A stretch of 64,000 bases of DNA from Meloidogyne chitwoodi (Eukaryota > Nematoda > Chromadorea > Rhabditida > Meloidogynidae), in the NCBI GenBank assembly GCA_015183035.1, contig JACZZP010000014.1, positions 1,488,001 through 1,552,000 of the forward strand, given 5' to 3'. This document shows positions 11,545 to 26,026 of this stretch, one piece after another. Within the stretch, counting starts at the first letter, position 1; the number at the start of each line of letters is the position of its first letter. The translations under genes and the position numbers were made by a program. Below the pieces are notes generated by a model. That model worked only from the letters and a program-made list of their open reading frames with translations, had not been told where the DNA came from and made no database searches.

Positions 11545-12204
11545 TTTTTATTTAAATTATTTTTTTAAAAGAATATTTATTTCATTTATTTTGGGCCTTA
11601 TTTTTATTTATTAAAAATTCCTATATTTTATTAGAATATAATATATTTAAATTTATTTTATTCTTCTTTAAATTCTTCTGCCAATTTTTTCTTTTCTTGT
11701 TTTTGACTGTTAAATAAAAGACTATTTTTTTTATTTTTTATTAATTGAAAAATTTAAACTTTTAATTTTAAATTAATAAAAAAAAATATTTAAAATCAGG
11801 CAATAATATTTTCATTTAAAATATTTATTCAACAAAAATTAAAATAAAATTAAAAATAAATCATTGTATTTTGATTATATAGGATGGGCAGAATGTAAAA
11901 AATATTAATTTTATTTTTTAATTGAAAGAAAAGTATTTTTATGAGGTCAAAAATTTAAATATCGGGTGTCTAAATTTTAAATGTTGGATAATTCAAATTG
12001 GAAAAAAACTCTCAAATTTAAATAAATATTCAACAAATAATTTCTAAAATTACAAAAAAAAAATGAAAAATATTTAAAATACAAAATAATTAAGGATTTA
12101 GGCAGAAATTAATATATTTAGAAAAATTTAAAAAAATAAAAGTGAAAATAATAATAATATTTTTTTATTTTAATACAAATAAATATTTAAATTAATTAAT
12201 TTAT
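11545..12204. other. Convergent intergenic DNA
   Basis: 3' flank shared by the helicase (+) and SOX (-) genes. AT-rich; no gene or clear repeat unit seen. Confidence 0.6.
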
Positions 12205-15200
12205 TTATTGGTCAATTAAATAAAATTGCTGAATTGGCTGTTGAGAAGGAAAAACGCCTGAAAAAAATAAAAAATTAAATAAATTAATTTTATTGTAAAA
12301 TAACCTAGAAAAACAAAAGAGAATATTTTGAGGGGCATCCAAAAGATCAACACTTAAAAAAATACCTGTGTTGTCTGATGGATATGGAGTTGAGCTAATT
12401 TAATTATTTTTTTTAAATAAATAAATAAATAATATATTCTTACCAATTTGTTGTTGTAATTGTTGTTCATTATTATTATTATTACATGTTTGTTGTCCAT
12501 AAATAATTCTTTCATTAATATTATTTTGTTGAATTGTTGAAGGCTGTTGTGTTTGTGGAACTATAAGGCCTGTAATGCTCATTTGAGGCATTTGTTGAAA
12601 TGAAATTGGAGATGAATGTTGTTGGGGATTATAAGAAGAATAAGAATGTTGATTTTGAACACCACCGCTGGTTGAGGCTAATTTATTTATTAAAAATTAA
12701 ATATATAAATAAATTAAAGTGAAAAGGATGGTGTAATATTAATTATTTTTATGGTACTTAATTAAGTAAAAAGATCAAGAAAAAACTGTTTTAATATCCT
12801 TAATAGTATTATATAATTTATTTAAAAATTTCAGAATTTTTAAAAATATATTAAGAAAGATACGGTAAAAAACAACAAAAAAATGTTGAAAATACCCTAA
12901 AAATTGTACATTTTCGTCTATAATTTCTAAAATAACAAACCAAAAATCTCAAATTTTTAGTAAAATTAGATATATGTTTAACAATTAAATTAACAAAATT
13001 TCAATTCCCAAAGTATTAAACAATTTATTATATAAGCATTCACGCCCAAACATTTTCTACGCCCAAACATACTTACCAGTCTCAGAAAAACCAGTAAAAA
13101 ATTGTTGATTTGATGGAGAATTTAAAGAAGAATTTAATAAAGAAGAAGAATTTTGTTGAGAATGATGTTGTTGGTAATGTGGAGATGTTGTTTGATGATT
13201 AATTAATTGTTGTTGTTGTGATTCTTCAAATAAAATTGTTGAATTATTTTGATAATATTGTTGTTTATTATTATTTAATGTTTCAAATTGTTCACCATAA
13301 TTATTTAAAAATGATTGATTGTAGTTATTATTACTATAATAATAATATTTTTTAGAAAATTAATAAATTAAATATTTATATAAAACGGGAGCAGGCCAGT
13401 GTACCGCAAGCCCACTAGATCGCAGAGCTATAACTTATTTTATATTTATCAAAAATTGTCGACTCAAGCATGGTTCGACTCAGCTAGACGAGCTGAGTCG
13501 AATGACACTAAGATCTCAATTTTATGACAATTATAAACGAAGTTATAGCTCTGCGTTAAAATGGGCTTGCGATGCATCGGGTAGAACTTTCAAGTTTTAA
13601 ATTCTTTTAAAAACATTCTTTAATTTATTAATTAAAATAATTAACCTTCTCCTTTGTATTATTGTTCCATTATCACTTCTATTCAAAGGCTGCCTTTCTT
13701 TACCTTCTCTTTGAATTATTTGAGATTTTTGACTGTCTGGTTTTTTAATCTTTAAAAAAATTAAAAATATTTTTTAATTTTTTATTTATTTTTTTAAAAT
13801 AAAAAAACCTTTTTTCTAGGTCTATATTTATAATCTGGATATTCTAAACAATGTAATTGTCTTAATTCCTCTGCTTTTATTTCATAAGGTCGACGTTCTT
13901 CTTTAGTCATACGACGCCAACGAAGTCCCAACTTTTTTATAAAATTTATTTAAATTAAATAAAGGGAAAAGAAAAATGAAATAGAAGGGTGAGATAAGTA
14001 AGAGAGAATGGAATAACTTAGAATAATTTAGAGAAGAGGATTAAGTGAGAGAGAGTGTGATAACTGAGAAAGTGGAATAAATGAGAATGGTATAACTGAG
14101 AAAGGTGGTATAACTGAGAGATATGGATAAGTAAGAGTGGTATAAATGAGAGAGAGGGAAATAATCGATTTAATTAATTTATTTTAATTAAATAATTACC
14201 TCTTTACTAATTTCAGCATTATGTTTGTCAGGTTGAACACTACAAATTTTTAGTCGTTCATCACGTGACCAAACCATAAATGCTTTTTAATTTAAATTAA
14301 TTAATTTTAAATTAAATAAAAATAAAAAAACCATTCATTGGCCTTTTAATATGATTTCCTGATTTTTTACATTTTGTTGCATTTGTATAAGGTTGAAAAC
14401 GCTTAAAAATATTAATTAATTAATTTAGTATTATTAACTAAAAATGTCTTTGTAATAAAAAAAATTAATTTTTATAACCAAAAAGTTTTATAAAATAATT
14501 TTATTTAATTTTTTTAAATTTTTTTAAATTAATTAGAATTTTTTTTAAATATTTTGGTCAAAAAAAAATAACAAAAATTAAACATTTTTAAAAATAATTA
14601 AAAAAATAATGGATCAAAAATTCCCAAATTTTTATGCAAAATAGATAAACATGTTTTGGATATTTTTACAAAATTTCAGAATTTAATCTTTTAATTTGAC
14701 TGTTTTATAAGCAATGGAGTAACGTTACCTGTTGATTGTGTATTTGTTGATTAGGCCAATTATTATTTGACAAAAGAGGAATGGAAGGGTCATTTTCTGA
14801 AGGAAGAGATTGGTTAATTATTGAAACAGAATGTTCAGCAATCTAAGAAAATATAAATTAATTTTTTTTAATTTAAAAAAAAAACTTGTTGTTCAAATAA
14901 TTTTGATGTTTCCTCATCCATTCCTCCATTCATAATTTTTAAATCATCAGAATTAGGCCATCCAGTTACAAACATTTGTTGTTGTGCTGCATATAAGGCA
15001 GAAAAGTCAAAGCTGAGAAAGTTAAAAAAAAGTTAAAAAAAAAAATAAATTAAAAAATAAAATCTCTATCTTATCCCACCCTTAATATCACTTTACAACC
15101 TCTCCCAATTATTCCAGAATGTTTTAATATTCAAATTAATCATCTCTTATACAAATCTCACTCTCTTTTAAATTAAAATCTCTGAGTTATTCCTATTTGA

Positions 15201-15534
15201 GGTAATTCAAAGAGGGTGTGATAAGATAGAGATTTTAGTTTAAAATATTTTATTTTTAATTTTTTTTACTTTGCCTGTGGATCATTTAAGCAATGAGCAT
15301 TAAAATCACCCGCACCAAAAAAAACAGAAGGATTTTCATGAAAGTTTGTAGGTAAGAAAAAAGGTGAAGGAGAAGAATTATTTAATTGTTGTTCTATTTT
15401 TGGTATTACTAAACCTTTAAAATTAAATTAATTAATTTAATAATATTTTTTTTACCAGAAACATTTACAGGGCTATTAATAGAAGATTCTCTTGTCTTTT
15501 TATTTTTATTTTCCTCATCTGCTGCCAATAACAT
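12205..15534 (-). CDS. SOX-family HMG-box transcription factor (SoxC/SEM-2-like)
   Basis: Minus-strand exons from Met at 15532-15534 (MLLAADEENKNKK) to TAA at 12205-12207. The HMG box is split over three exons: HIKRPMN (about 14,332-14,399), AFMVWSRDERLKICSVQPDK then HNAEISKE (14,201-14,284), and LGLRWRRMTKEERRPYE, ELRQLHCLEYPDYKYRPRKK (13,808-13,931). The RPMNAFMVW signature and PDYKYRPR end identify a SOX protein, a DNA minor-groove-bending regulator in the nucleus. HNAEISK and KYRPRKK favour group C. N-terminal exons (14,730-15,534) and the C-terminus (12,210-13,340) are Gln/Asn-rich, ending QPIQQFYLIDQ, likely activation regions. Introns host a MITE at about 13,400-13,590 and foldback repeats. 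An 11-kb gene-free region lies upstream. Subgroup call is moderate. Confidence 0.85.
12830..13075. repeat. Foldback AT-rich repeat, family R1 (SOX intron copy)
   Basis: Member of the dispersed imperfect palindrome family described under findings: arms contain AAAATTTCAGAATTTTT and AAATTTCAAT-type sequence around a central TTTTTGAC-like core. Boundaries approximate. Confidence 0.4.
13403..13591. mobile_element. Small MITE in SOX intron
   Basis: Inverted arms GCAAGCCCACTAGATCGCAG..AGCTATAACTT (about 13,408-13,439) and AAGTTATAGCTCTGCG..ATGGGCTTGC (about 13,548-13,580). A central inner palindrome GACTCAGCTAGACGAGCTGAGTC lies around 13,478. It is far more GC-rich than its surroundings, as expected of an insertion. 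No target duplication was confirmed. Confidence 0.6.
14440..14735. repeat. Foldback repeat, family R1 (second SOX intron copy)
   Basis: Ends at AGTAACGTTACC near 14,720-14,730, the terminal motif of family R1, preceded by TTTTACAAAATTTCAGAATTT and an AT-rich mirror arm. Boundaries approximate. Confidence 0.4.
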
Positions 15535-16564
15535 TTTTTTAAAAATTAAATAAATATTTATTTATTTTTATTTTAGTTGTTTTTTATTATTTATATAAAT
15601 TAAAAATAAATAAATTCCTTTTAAGTACTAAAAAAATGATTTATTTATTTATTTATTTGAAGGTCAATCGAGAGAAGAATTAAAAAAATAAAATAATAAT
15701 AATTAATGATAAATTAATTAATTAAAATTTATTTTATTTAAAATAATAAATAATAAATTTTAAAAATAAAAAAAATTTAAGGAACTCTTAAACATCTCAA
15801 AATTAAAAAAAAGAAAAAATAAATAAATGCTAAAGAGAAATACAAACTTAAAACTTTAAAGCTTTATTTAGTAAGCGCCAACAAATATTTCAACGTCCAA
15901 ACATCCCTTCTTATAAAAGGAAAAAAGTTAAAATATTAAATATTTTTTTAATAAAAATATAACTGGTTTAAATTAACAAAATTAATTTATTTTAAATTAA
16001 AAAATTAAAAATTATTAAAAAATTAAGGGAAGTAAAAATTAAATAAAATAAAAATATACCGGAACTATAAAAAATATAAATATATTTTTAAAAAATTGTA
16101 AATAACACGAAAATGCTTTAATTCAACGTAAATGTTTCATTTTTATATAAAAATTAATATTTTTAGAATTTATTTAAATTATTAAAAATTATACACGAAA
16201 TAATAATTCTTTTTCTACTAAAAAAATTATTTTTTTTTAATTTTTTCTTTGCATTTTCAGCAAAAAATCAGAATATAAAAAATTATTTTTAAATGAAAAT
16301 GACGTAAAAATAAAATTAAAAAATATATTTTATTTTAAAAAAAAAGAAGAAATGCGCGAACGGGAAGAAGAAAATTAATAAAATATAAATAAATAAATAG
16401 GTTGATGAAGAGGGGAAAATGGCGCAATCCCGAAAGATTTATATATATTTTATTTATTAATTATTTATTTAATTATTAAATAAGAAGAGTTGTGTGGCAT
16501 TTTCCGTTCTTTTTCACTTTAAAGCCAGCGCATGGACGTTTTGGCGCGCGCTGAAAAGTGCCTA

Positions 16565-16830
16565 AAGTTGAGAACCTAAAAATTTTAAATTTTGCAGAAA
16601 TATTCTCAAAGGTGTTTTCTAACTCCTATAAAAATTTCAAAATTTTTGACTAAGCCTAGAAAAAATTATAAATAAAAACTCTTAAAAATCGACTTGGTTG
16701 ACAAAAAATTTAATATTTTTGTCCACAACTTTTTTATATAATCAAAAAAATTTGAAATTTTTAGAGAAGTTAGAAAACAATATTAAATATATTTCTGCAA
16801 AATTTCAGAATTTTAGGTTTTCATTAGACA
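16565..16830. repeat. Foldback repeat, family R1
   Basis: AAATTTTGCAGAAATATT..AACTCCTATAAAAATTTC on the left is mirrored by GAAATTTTTAGAGAAGTTAG..TATTTCTGCAAAATTTC on the right around a TTGACAAAAAATT core. A clear imperfect palindrome; edges approximate. Confidence 0.5.
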
Positions 16831-19774
16831 ATTTTATGAATTTCCAAATTTTAATATTTTCGCGCCGAAATGTATCTTTATTTTTAATTTTCTCTCCTAA
16901 AATATAAAAATAAAATTAAAAATATTTTTAATTAATCAAAAAATACTTCCAAAAATATCCAAACGGCGCCAAATAGGTAAATAATATTTTATTTATATTT
17001 AAAGTAAAAAAAGAAAAAAAGAAAAGATGTACAAATTAATAAAGTCTTTTGGGTATTTTCTGGGTTATCTGTCGCACGTAAATGATCAAATCTTTTCTGG
17101 AAAAAGGCAAAAGATTGAAGAATAAATAAATTTATATTTAAAATATATAAAAGAGAATATTTTAAATAAAATAAAAATAAATTGGATAAAATTAATTTTG
17201 TCATCTTTTTTCTCCTTCCCGCACAGTTTAATTAATTAATTAATTTTTTAAAATTAAATATTTAATAAAAGTGTTAAAAAAATTTTAAAAAATAATTAAA
17301 TAATTTTTAAAAATTTATTAAAAATAATATTCTTTTAATTTCCCTTTTCTTTTTTATTTTTTTTTAAATTTCCAGCTGGGAAGGGGTAAAAGTTTTTTTT
17401 TCTTTAAAAATATTTTTTTCATTAATCCCGCCTTTTAAAAATATTTAAATAAAATATTTACAGTATTTTTAATTAAATAAATATTTTAGGGTATTTTATT
17501 TATTTATTTTAATTTTTTTAAAAAAAGTATAAATTATAGGGGGAAATTTTCTGTTGCGCGAGGAGTGAATAATTAAATAATTAAATTAATTTAAATATTT
17601 TTTTTTTAATTTTTTAGGAATTTGTAAAAAGAAGAAAATTTAGAATAAATTTAAAAAAATAAATTAGAATATTTTGTGATCATTAAAATAATTTAAAAAT
17701 AAAAAATGAACGTGATAATTCTTTTTATTTTATTTATTTTCCCTCACAACTGAAAATCAGAAGATCATTAATAATTAAACATTTTTTATTTTTTTTTATT
17801 TTTTCAAGCTGCGCATAATTAATTAATTTTAATTAATTAAATTTTTTTTAAATATTTAGTGTTCTTTAAAATAATATTTTTTTAAAAATAAAATATATTT
17901 AAAGTCCCTAAAGTTCATTAAATTAAAAAAAGTTTATAAAAATACAATTAGAGTCTCAAAAATTATTTTTTTAATATTAAAAAAAGAATTAAAAAAACGA
18001 ATTTTTGCGCTAAATTTATTTTAAATAATATTAATTAATCTTTGGATTAAAAAAAAAAATTCTTTTCTTTTTTTCTTTATTTAAATAAAAATAAATTGAG
18101 GGAAAGAAAAAGTGAGAAAATATATTGGTTGGTCAAAGGCCATAGACAAACCCTTTTTCTCAGGAATTTTAAAGATTACTGTATTTAAGAGTAAAAGGAT
18201 TGGACAAATGAAAAAAGTGGTTTATATAAAGAAGATTAAAAAAATAAAAAAATAAATATTTATTCTAATAGAAAGGACAAAAAATTTAATTTATTAAAAA
18301 GCTGAGACTCTAATAGACTGTCCCTTTTTTAATAATTAATTTTTTTAATTTTTAAGAAAAAATATTTTAAAAAATAAAATAAGTCTATTCTCTGTATTTT
18401 TAATTTTAAAGAAATAAAAATTTAAAAGGAAAAAAATTAATAATTAGAATAAAATAAATTAAAAAAAGCCTGTTTGTTGCGGTTGATTTTGTTTTTAATT
18501 TAATATTAATTATTTTAGTAGGTTAATAATCAAGGTTATAAAAAACAAAGAAAAATAAAATAAATAAATTAATTTTATTTTTTAAGTAAAAAATAACCAC
18601 ACAAATATTTAATAAATTAAAACAAAAAATAAAAAGATAGATTTATTTAAAATACATAAAATTGTCAAATAAAAACCTAAAAATATAAAATTTTGTAAAA
18701 ATAATTTTAATAGTGTTATCTAATTTATTTAAAAATTTAAAAATTTTAAGTTAATTTAACAAAAAGTTATGGGCAAAAAAAGAGAAGGGTATAGTTCGGC
18801 ACCAAAATGTCCACTATATTTATCTACATTTATTTTTTCAAAAATGTTAAAAATAATATTTCTTTTATTTATTTAGACTATTTAGTTTATTTTTAAATTT
18901 TAAATTTTTTTAAATAGGTAAAGAAAATTAAAATAATTTAAAAAATGCCAAATTATCCCCTTATGTGCCAATATTTTTATTTTATTTTTTTATTATTTTA
19001 TTTAGTTTAAAAAAATCACTTGTCAATCAAAAACAACAAAAACCACTCTTTATAATATAATTTAAATAATCTTTTGACCTTGGCATTTTTTAAAGAGGAA
19101 AAAACTTGGAAAAGAAGAGGACAGTAAAGGTAGTGAATGATAGGGAGAATGAGAAAAAAAATTAAAAAGTGCCTTTTCCTTTCCTTTCCTTTCCTTTTCT
19201 TTTCTTTTTTTATTGTTAAGGATTAATTTGTCCCTCATTTAAGTTCTTCCCAGAAAAATTTAAAAAAAAAAATTTAAAAAATAAGGAAAAATATAATAAA
19301 AAATATTGTTTGATTGAGTGTAAAAAAGGCAAAAAATGATTAAAAAATTTTATTTATTTTTTATTTTCTTTGTTTTTATTTAAAAAAAGGAAAATCTGAT
19401 TTATTTAAATTAATAAATTAATTAAATTTTAATAAAATTAAATAAAAATAATTTAATTAAAAAATAATAAAATATCCAAAAATATTATAAAACATATTTT
19501 TTTTAGATAAAACAAAGAAAATAATATTTTAAAAAAAAAAAAAGAATTTTTAATAAATAAAAAAAGAAAGTTGCCGTATTTTTAAAATAAATCAAAAAGG
19601 GTAATAATTGTAAAAATTTCAAATAATTCAAAAAAAAAAGTTGTAAAAGGATATAGAGAATATTATGTTGATTTTATTTAAAGAAAATAAATAAAAGAAA
19701 ATAAATAAATAAATAAATATATTTAATAAAAATTAAATAAAAGAAAATAAAAGGAGGAAGACGTTTCAGTGCTA

Positions 19775-20070
19775 AAAGTATAAAAATTATATAATTGTTT
19801 AAAAAGAATATAAAATTCTGAAATTTTGTTTAAATATCTGTTATAGAGTTATTTAACTCTTCTAAAAATTTCAAAATTTTTAGTTTATTATTTTTGAAGA
19901 TATGGTTGAAAATAATGAATTTTTGGTTGGTTTTTGACTTTTTCAATCATAACTTTTGAAATAATAAACTAAAAATTCTGAAATTTATAAATTATTTAGA
20001 TAACACTATAAACGTTATTTCAGAAAAATATCAGAATTTTAGATTCTCAATTAAAATTTTTATAAGCGTT
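19775..20070. repeat. Foldback repeat, family R1
   Basis: Left arm with ATTCTGAAATTTTGTTTAAA and CTCTTCTAAAAATTTC; right arm with its inverted counterpart ending near TTATAAGCGTTCGCG. Core contains TTTTTGACTTTTTCAATC. Boundaries approximate. Confidence 0.5.
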
Positions 20071-21734
20071 CGCGTAAACACAACAACTAAAAAAGAATGT
20101 CTCTCTCATTTTCCCTTTATCTCTAATCATTTTTTAGAAAAATATTTTTCAAAAAATTTAGGAAAGAAAAAACAATAAAAAGAGAGGGAATGTACACGTT
20201 TGTTTCACTCAATTTTTCTTTTGTTATTTAAAATTAATTATTTTATTTTTTTTAGCTTTTCACCTTCTCGCGCAATTTTTCTTTTTAGTTACGCATTTTT
20301 AAGGGAAAAAAGAAAAGAAAAACAACTTTTTGCACTCTCTCGAATATTTTTTTTTAATTTTTCTTAAAAAGATGAACTTTTCAAAGCCAAAAAAAAGTTT
20401 ATTATTTGGAAGTAAAATTAAAAAAGTGAAAAAAAAGAAAAAATAAATAAATTGACTGGGAACGTGCGCGATTGACGGGAGTAGTTATAAATAATAAAAT
20501 TAATTTTAAAAGAAAAAGAGAAAAAAAAGAAGAAGAAGAAGAGGGAAATAATTTTTTAAGGTGTGACCGGGCTAAAAAAAAGACAAGAGAAAATTAGATT
20601 ATTATATTAAATGTGGCAATGAACGTGACCGACGAAGGGAGAGAAGAGAATTTTTGAGGGAGAAGAAAAAATTAGAGTTAAAATTTAAAATTTAAAATTT
20701 TCTAAACAAAATTTAGTATTCTAATTAAAAAATAAAATTTAAATTTCCAAATTATTTTTTAAATATATCCAAAGCTTTAAAATGATAGTTAATTAAAAAA
20801 ATAATAAAAATAATAATTTTATATTTATTTAAAAATTTATTATTAAAAATAAATAAATATTTTTTTTAAATAAATTAATTATTAATTTGTGGGTATAAAA
20901 AAAAATGTTTTTTTTATCCCTTATTTTCACTGTTGGAAACATAATAATTAATTAATTAATTTTCTTAAGAAAGAGAGAAAAAAGAAGAAGAGAAGAAGAG
21001 TTTATTTAATAATAAGATTAACTTATTTATTTAATTATTTGGCATTTATTTAATTTCTTTTATTGGCGTAATGCCCATTTTATAAAATTATTAGCAAAAT
21101 ATTATTTATTTAATTTTTTTGTGTTTATTGGGGCGAAAATTTGATTTTCATGTAAAGAAGAAGATATTAATCATTTTATTATTTATTTATTAATTATTAT
21201 TTTTGTTATTTAGATTTGTTCATGCATTTTTATAAGAAAAAATTGAGATAATTAATTTAAAATTATTTTCCATAAAATACATATTTTAAAATATACTTAA
21301 AATAAATAAATGCAAATATTTATTTATTTTTTAAAAATATTTATAAAAATAAAAATATTAAATAATTTGTCTATATTTATATTTTCTAGTTTTCGCGCAC
21401 CTGTGTGAGAGAGAGAAAAAAGATGTTTTTAAAAAATAGAAAGGTAAGTAAGTACTTCATCAAAAATAATATTTTATTTTTTCTTCTAAAATAACCAAAA
21501 AACAAATTGGATGAAAAAAAAACAAAAGAAAAAGCATAGGACATGCCCTAGGCAAAAGGGGAATGCCAGTGAGATAAACATCCAAAAAATAATAAATATA
21601 CAAATTGGCACTAAAAAAAGAGAAAGAAACGGTAGTCCTAAGTCTAATAAATATTTAAAAAATAAAAAAAAATAAAAATTACCCTGCTGTGAATTTAAGG
21701 GGAAAATAAGTAAAGAGAAAATGAGAGAAGGTAG

Positions 21735-22040
21735 CATTACTCTAATAATTATAAAAATGTTATATTTATATATAAATTTATAAAATTTTGTATAAATATG
21801 TTTAATAGTCTTATTTAATATAATATAAAATTTAAAAATTTTTATATTAGATATTTGAAAAAGTATAGGCGAAAATATCAAAAAATGGTCTATTTTTTGT
21901 AGTTTTTTTACCTTAACTTGAAAAATACAAAACAAAAAAATCTGAAATATTTTTTTAAAATAGCCAATACTATTAAAAATATAAATATAAAATTTTAGAA
22001 TTTTAGGTTAAAGATGAATGGAAATATAAAAGAATGCATC
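21735..22040. repeat. Foldback repeat, family R1
   Basis: Arms contain AAAATTTTGTATAAATATG and, on the right, ATATAAAATTTTAGAATTTTAG, around a core with AGTATAGGCGAAAATATC. Edges approximate. Confidence 0.45.
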
Positions 22041-23499
22041 CCCTAACATATCCGCGACAAAACGTCTTCTAATTCTTTCTTTTTTAATTATTAAATTAAC
22101 AAAACTTTTTTTAAAAAAATTATTTTTTGTTAAAAAATAATCTTTTTTGCTAAATAAAAAAAAAGAAAATATTTTAATTTGTTTTTAAATAAATAAAAAA
22201 TAAAATAAGGAAATTTCTACTTTTCCGGTAGAAAAAATAAATAAACAATTGTTTTTGTTCTTTTTGTTTATTTTATTAATAATAAAAAAAAACATTTATT
22301 CTTTTAAAATAAAATATCCAAAAACGGAAAAAAATATTTTTTTATTGTTTAATTAATTTTTAAAAAATAATAAAAAAATATCCAAAAATATTTTTATTTT
22401 TAAAAATAAATAATAAAATAATTGCCTCATCTTTTTATTATTTTTTGTAATTATTTATTAATGTACTAAATTGTTTGATTTTTATTTATTTATTTAAAAG
22501 GTGTCTATTCTCTTTTTAATATTTTATTATTATTTTAATTATTTTAAAGCAGTGCAAATAATAAAAAAGAAAAATTAATAAAATTATGATATTTTAATAA
22601 AAAAGGTTTTTTAATAAAATATAATTATACGTTTTGTATAATTAATTAATTAAATTAAATTTAAATAAATTAAACAAAAAATATAATTTTTTTAAAATAA
22701 AATAAAGTAATTTTTATTATTAAAATTTAAAAAAAATTTAAAAAAATAAATAATTTTATAAAAAAGTTTTAAGGTCAAAAGTATGCCAATAAAAATAAAA
22801 AAAGGTAAATAAATAAATAAATAATAAAATCCTTAAGAAAATATTAAAATTCGCGCATTGTATTTTTAAAAAAAACAATAGAGGGATAATCTAAAAATAT
22901 TATTTTTATTTATTTATTTAAATATTAAATAAATATATATTTTAAATTAATTATTTTATTTTTTTAATATAAAAACAACTGAAAAAATAATTTAATATTT
23001 ATTTACTGATAAAAATTAATTTAATTTTATTTTTTATTTTTTATTTTTTGATAATTTTTATTTGATAAAAAAAAATAAATAATTTTTTAAACAACTAAAT
23101 ACCCTTAAAAATAAATAAAATAAAATAATAAAAATTAAAAAAAAATAAAATTAATTAAAAAAATGTACTTTTTAATTAAATATTTATTTATAAAAAAATA
23201 TTAAATAAATAGAATAAATGTACTTTTTATTTTAAACTTTCAGGAATTATATTAAAGAACAAATATTGATAAGAGATTTTTTTTAAATAAAATTATTTTA
23301 TTAAAAAAAATTAAAAAAAAATTTTTTTTAATTTTTCTGACGCGAGAAGAGAAAAATAAAAATATTAATATATTTAATTTTATAATTTTGTGTTCGAGGA
23401 AAATAAATGACCGTCAAAAAGCAATTTGTGGAAATGAGAGGAATGAAAAATAATTTTTAGTGAAGGAATGAGAGAAGGGAAAGTGAGGTATATTTGGAC

Positions 23500-23835
23500 G
23501 CAGTAACATATCGCAAAAAATTATAAAATAAAAAATAGAAAAGCTAGAGACTTAAAATTTTATTTAAATATTCACAATAGTGTTACCTATTTTTCATAAA
23601 AATTTTAGAATTTTAGGTTGAATATTTAAAAAGTTATAAGCGAAAAAGTAAAAATTTTTGGAAAATTTTTACTTTTTTGTTACTTTTTTGTCAATAACTT
23701 TTGAAATACAAAACCAAAAATTCTGAAAATTTTAGAAAAGGTAAAATACAGTATTCAGAACATATTTCCAAAATTTAGAACCTCTAGGTGCTCATTTGGC
23801 AATTTAACAGCACTCGCCGTAACGTTACTGCGCCC
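23500..23835. repeat. Foldback repeat, family R1
   Basis: Left end GCAGTAACATATCGC and right end CGCCGTAACGTTACTGCGCC are roughly mirror images. Internal arms carry AAAATTTTATTTAAATATTC and AAAATTTTAGAAAAGGTAAA around TTTTTGGAAAATTTTTACTT. One of the better-bounded copies. Confidence 0.55.
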
Positions 23836-25954
23836 AAAAAGTATACCAAACTAAAGAGGCTTAGACTGGTTCTTTCCTTTTCTTTTTTTACAAAAACTCA
23901 TTTTTCTCTCTTTTACACAACTTCTGGTGATGGTCACACTTTTCCTTTTTTCCTCTCTTGGCCATAACTTTAAAAAAAAGAAAAGAAGATATTACCCCCT
24001 TTCCCTTCCCTTTACCTCTACTTTCCCGAATAGCCCACCAATCTCCTCTCTTTTTATTTTCCACTTTTTCTCCCAAAAATAGTTGCCCAAAAATCCTTCA
24101 AACTAACAGAAAAAAAATATTTTTCCAAACAGTTAAAAGATGGGTAAACAATTAAAAATAAATATTAACCACACAGAGCTAGTAAATAAATAATAATATT
24201 TATTTATTCAATCACCGCAAGTATTGGGTGCGAATGACTGTTTTTAAAAAGAAAAGAAAAATACAACACGAGTAAATTGGCTAATAAAACCGGAATTTTA
24301 TTTAAAAATTAATTTTTTAAAAAATTTTAAAAATTAATTAATTATTAATAAAATAATTAATTTTGGCTATTAGAGTCTCAATAAATATATTAAATTATTA
24401 TTATTAGAGTATACCTATATAATAAAGAGAGGTCTTTTATATTTTTGAACACTTTTCTATCTTTTATTTATATAATTACTTTTTAAATTCCAACTTATTC
24501 CCCAATCTCTCACTTATCCCATTAAATTTATATGTTTGGACAAATACTCAAATGGTCTCTTATAAATTATTTTATATTTTAAAAATTAAGATTAATAAAA
24601 AAGAGAAATATATTTATATTTTATTTATTTATTTAAAAATATATCTCCCCCATTGTGAATTTATTAAAATTATTTATTTTCTAAAAATGCAACTTTTTGT
24701 GGCCATTTTTGGATATTTTTCGAGAATAAATAAATAAATAAAGTGAAGAAATGACCATTTAATAAATAAAAGAAATAATAATGGATTGCGCAATTTTTAT
24801 TTTTAGAAAAATAAAAAAAATATTTATTTTTAGATTATTTAATTATTTTTTAAATAAATAAATATTCTTTATTTAATTAAAAAATATTTTTATAAAATTG
24901 TTAAAAATAAATAATATTCTCTTAATTAATTTTTAAAATAAAATTTTAAAAATTAATTTAAAATCTCTAAAATTAAATAAATAAATAAATATTTATTTAA
25001 AAATATAAAAACTTATTTTTATGGCCAAATAATTCAAATATTATTTTTTAAAAATTATAAATTCTCACATTTTCCTAAAAATAATTTTTTTTATTTGGCC
25101 GGAAGTCGTTTAAAAAAATTCTCTTTTCCTTTTTTAAATTATTTAATTTTCGCGGAGAGATCACTTTTTGTGGTTAATTTATTTCTACGCGCGCGTTCTT
25201 CCCAGAGAATTTAAAAAATAAATAAATAAATTATTTTATTTATTTACAAGCCATTTTATAATTTAAATTTATTTTTTTTTTAATTTAAAAAATAGAGAAA
25301 ATTAAATAAAAAATAAATAAATAAATATTTAAATAAAATAATTAAATAAAATATTTTTATTAAAAAATAATTTATTTTATAGAGAATTATTGCCTTTTTT
25401 ATTTAAAAAAAATAAAAATTAAAAAAAAAATAAACAAAAAAAAACTTCTTCTTGGCTACAAAAATCAGATAAAATAATTGTTTAGAAAAAATAAACAAAA
25501 ATATTTAAATAATAATAATAAAAGATTAAAATCTTTAAATAAATATATTTAAATAAAATAAAATATTTTTATTTTTTATTTAAAAATCCTCAAATAAATT
25601 AAAATAAAATTTATTTTATTTCTGCGCAATTAAGAAGAGAAAATTGAAAAAAATTAAAAAAAGTTTTCTCTTTTTAAAAAATAATAAATTAACAGTTTTA
25701 CCGCATTTCTAAAATTTATTTAATTTTAAGGCATTAGAATTTGGCGAAAATATAAAAAGATTAATGATATTTTTTAAAAAGAGGACACAGAAAAAGAAGA
25801 GAAGTAATGGGAAAAAAGAAAAAGGAATATAATAAAAAATTATTTTAAAATAAAAAAAAAATAATTTTTCATTTTTAAATTTTTTTTGTTAATTTGAAAG
25901 GTTAAAAATTAAATTAATTATTAAAGAAAAGACATTTAAAGTCAAAATCCCTTC

Positions 25955-26026
25955 AGTTGTACTCGAACCTAGCAGTAATTAAATGATGCAGTCGAAAGCC
26001 TTGACCACTTGACCACCGACGACTAC
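25955..26026 (-). repeat. tRNA-like sequence (pseudo-tRNA or SINE head)
   Basis: On the minus strand TGGTCAAGTGGTCAAGGC resembles a tRNA A box and GGTTCGAGTAC a B box with normal spacing. The acceptor stem does not pair properly, so it is not called as a functional tRNA. Confidence 0.4.

Noticed and set aside
11423..11614. Lys-rich plus-strand frame at the end of the helicase
   Set aside because: Alternate frame of the acidic helicase tail.
21486..21935. 149-residue hydrophobic minus-strand frame in the gene desert
   Set aside because: Composition is what AT-rich DNA gives by chance (Phe, Ile, Leu, Lys, Tyr); it overlaps an R1 foldback repeat and shows no motif or sensible splice context.
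23888..24155. Opposed 60-residue frames near 24 kb
   Set aside because: Low-complexity, mutually antisense, no splice or family support.
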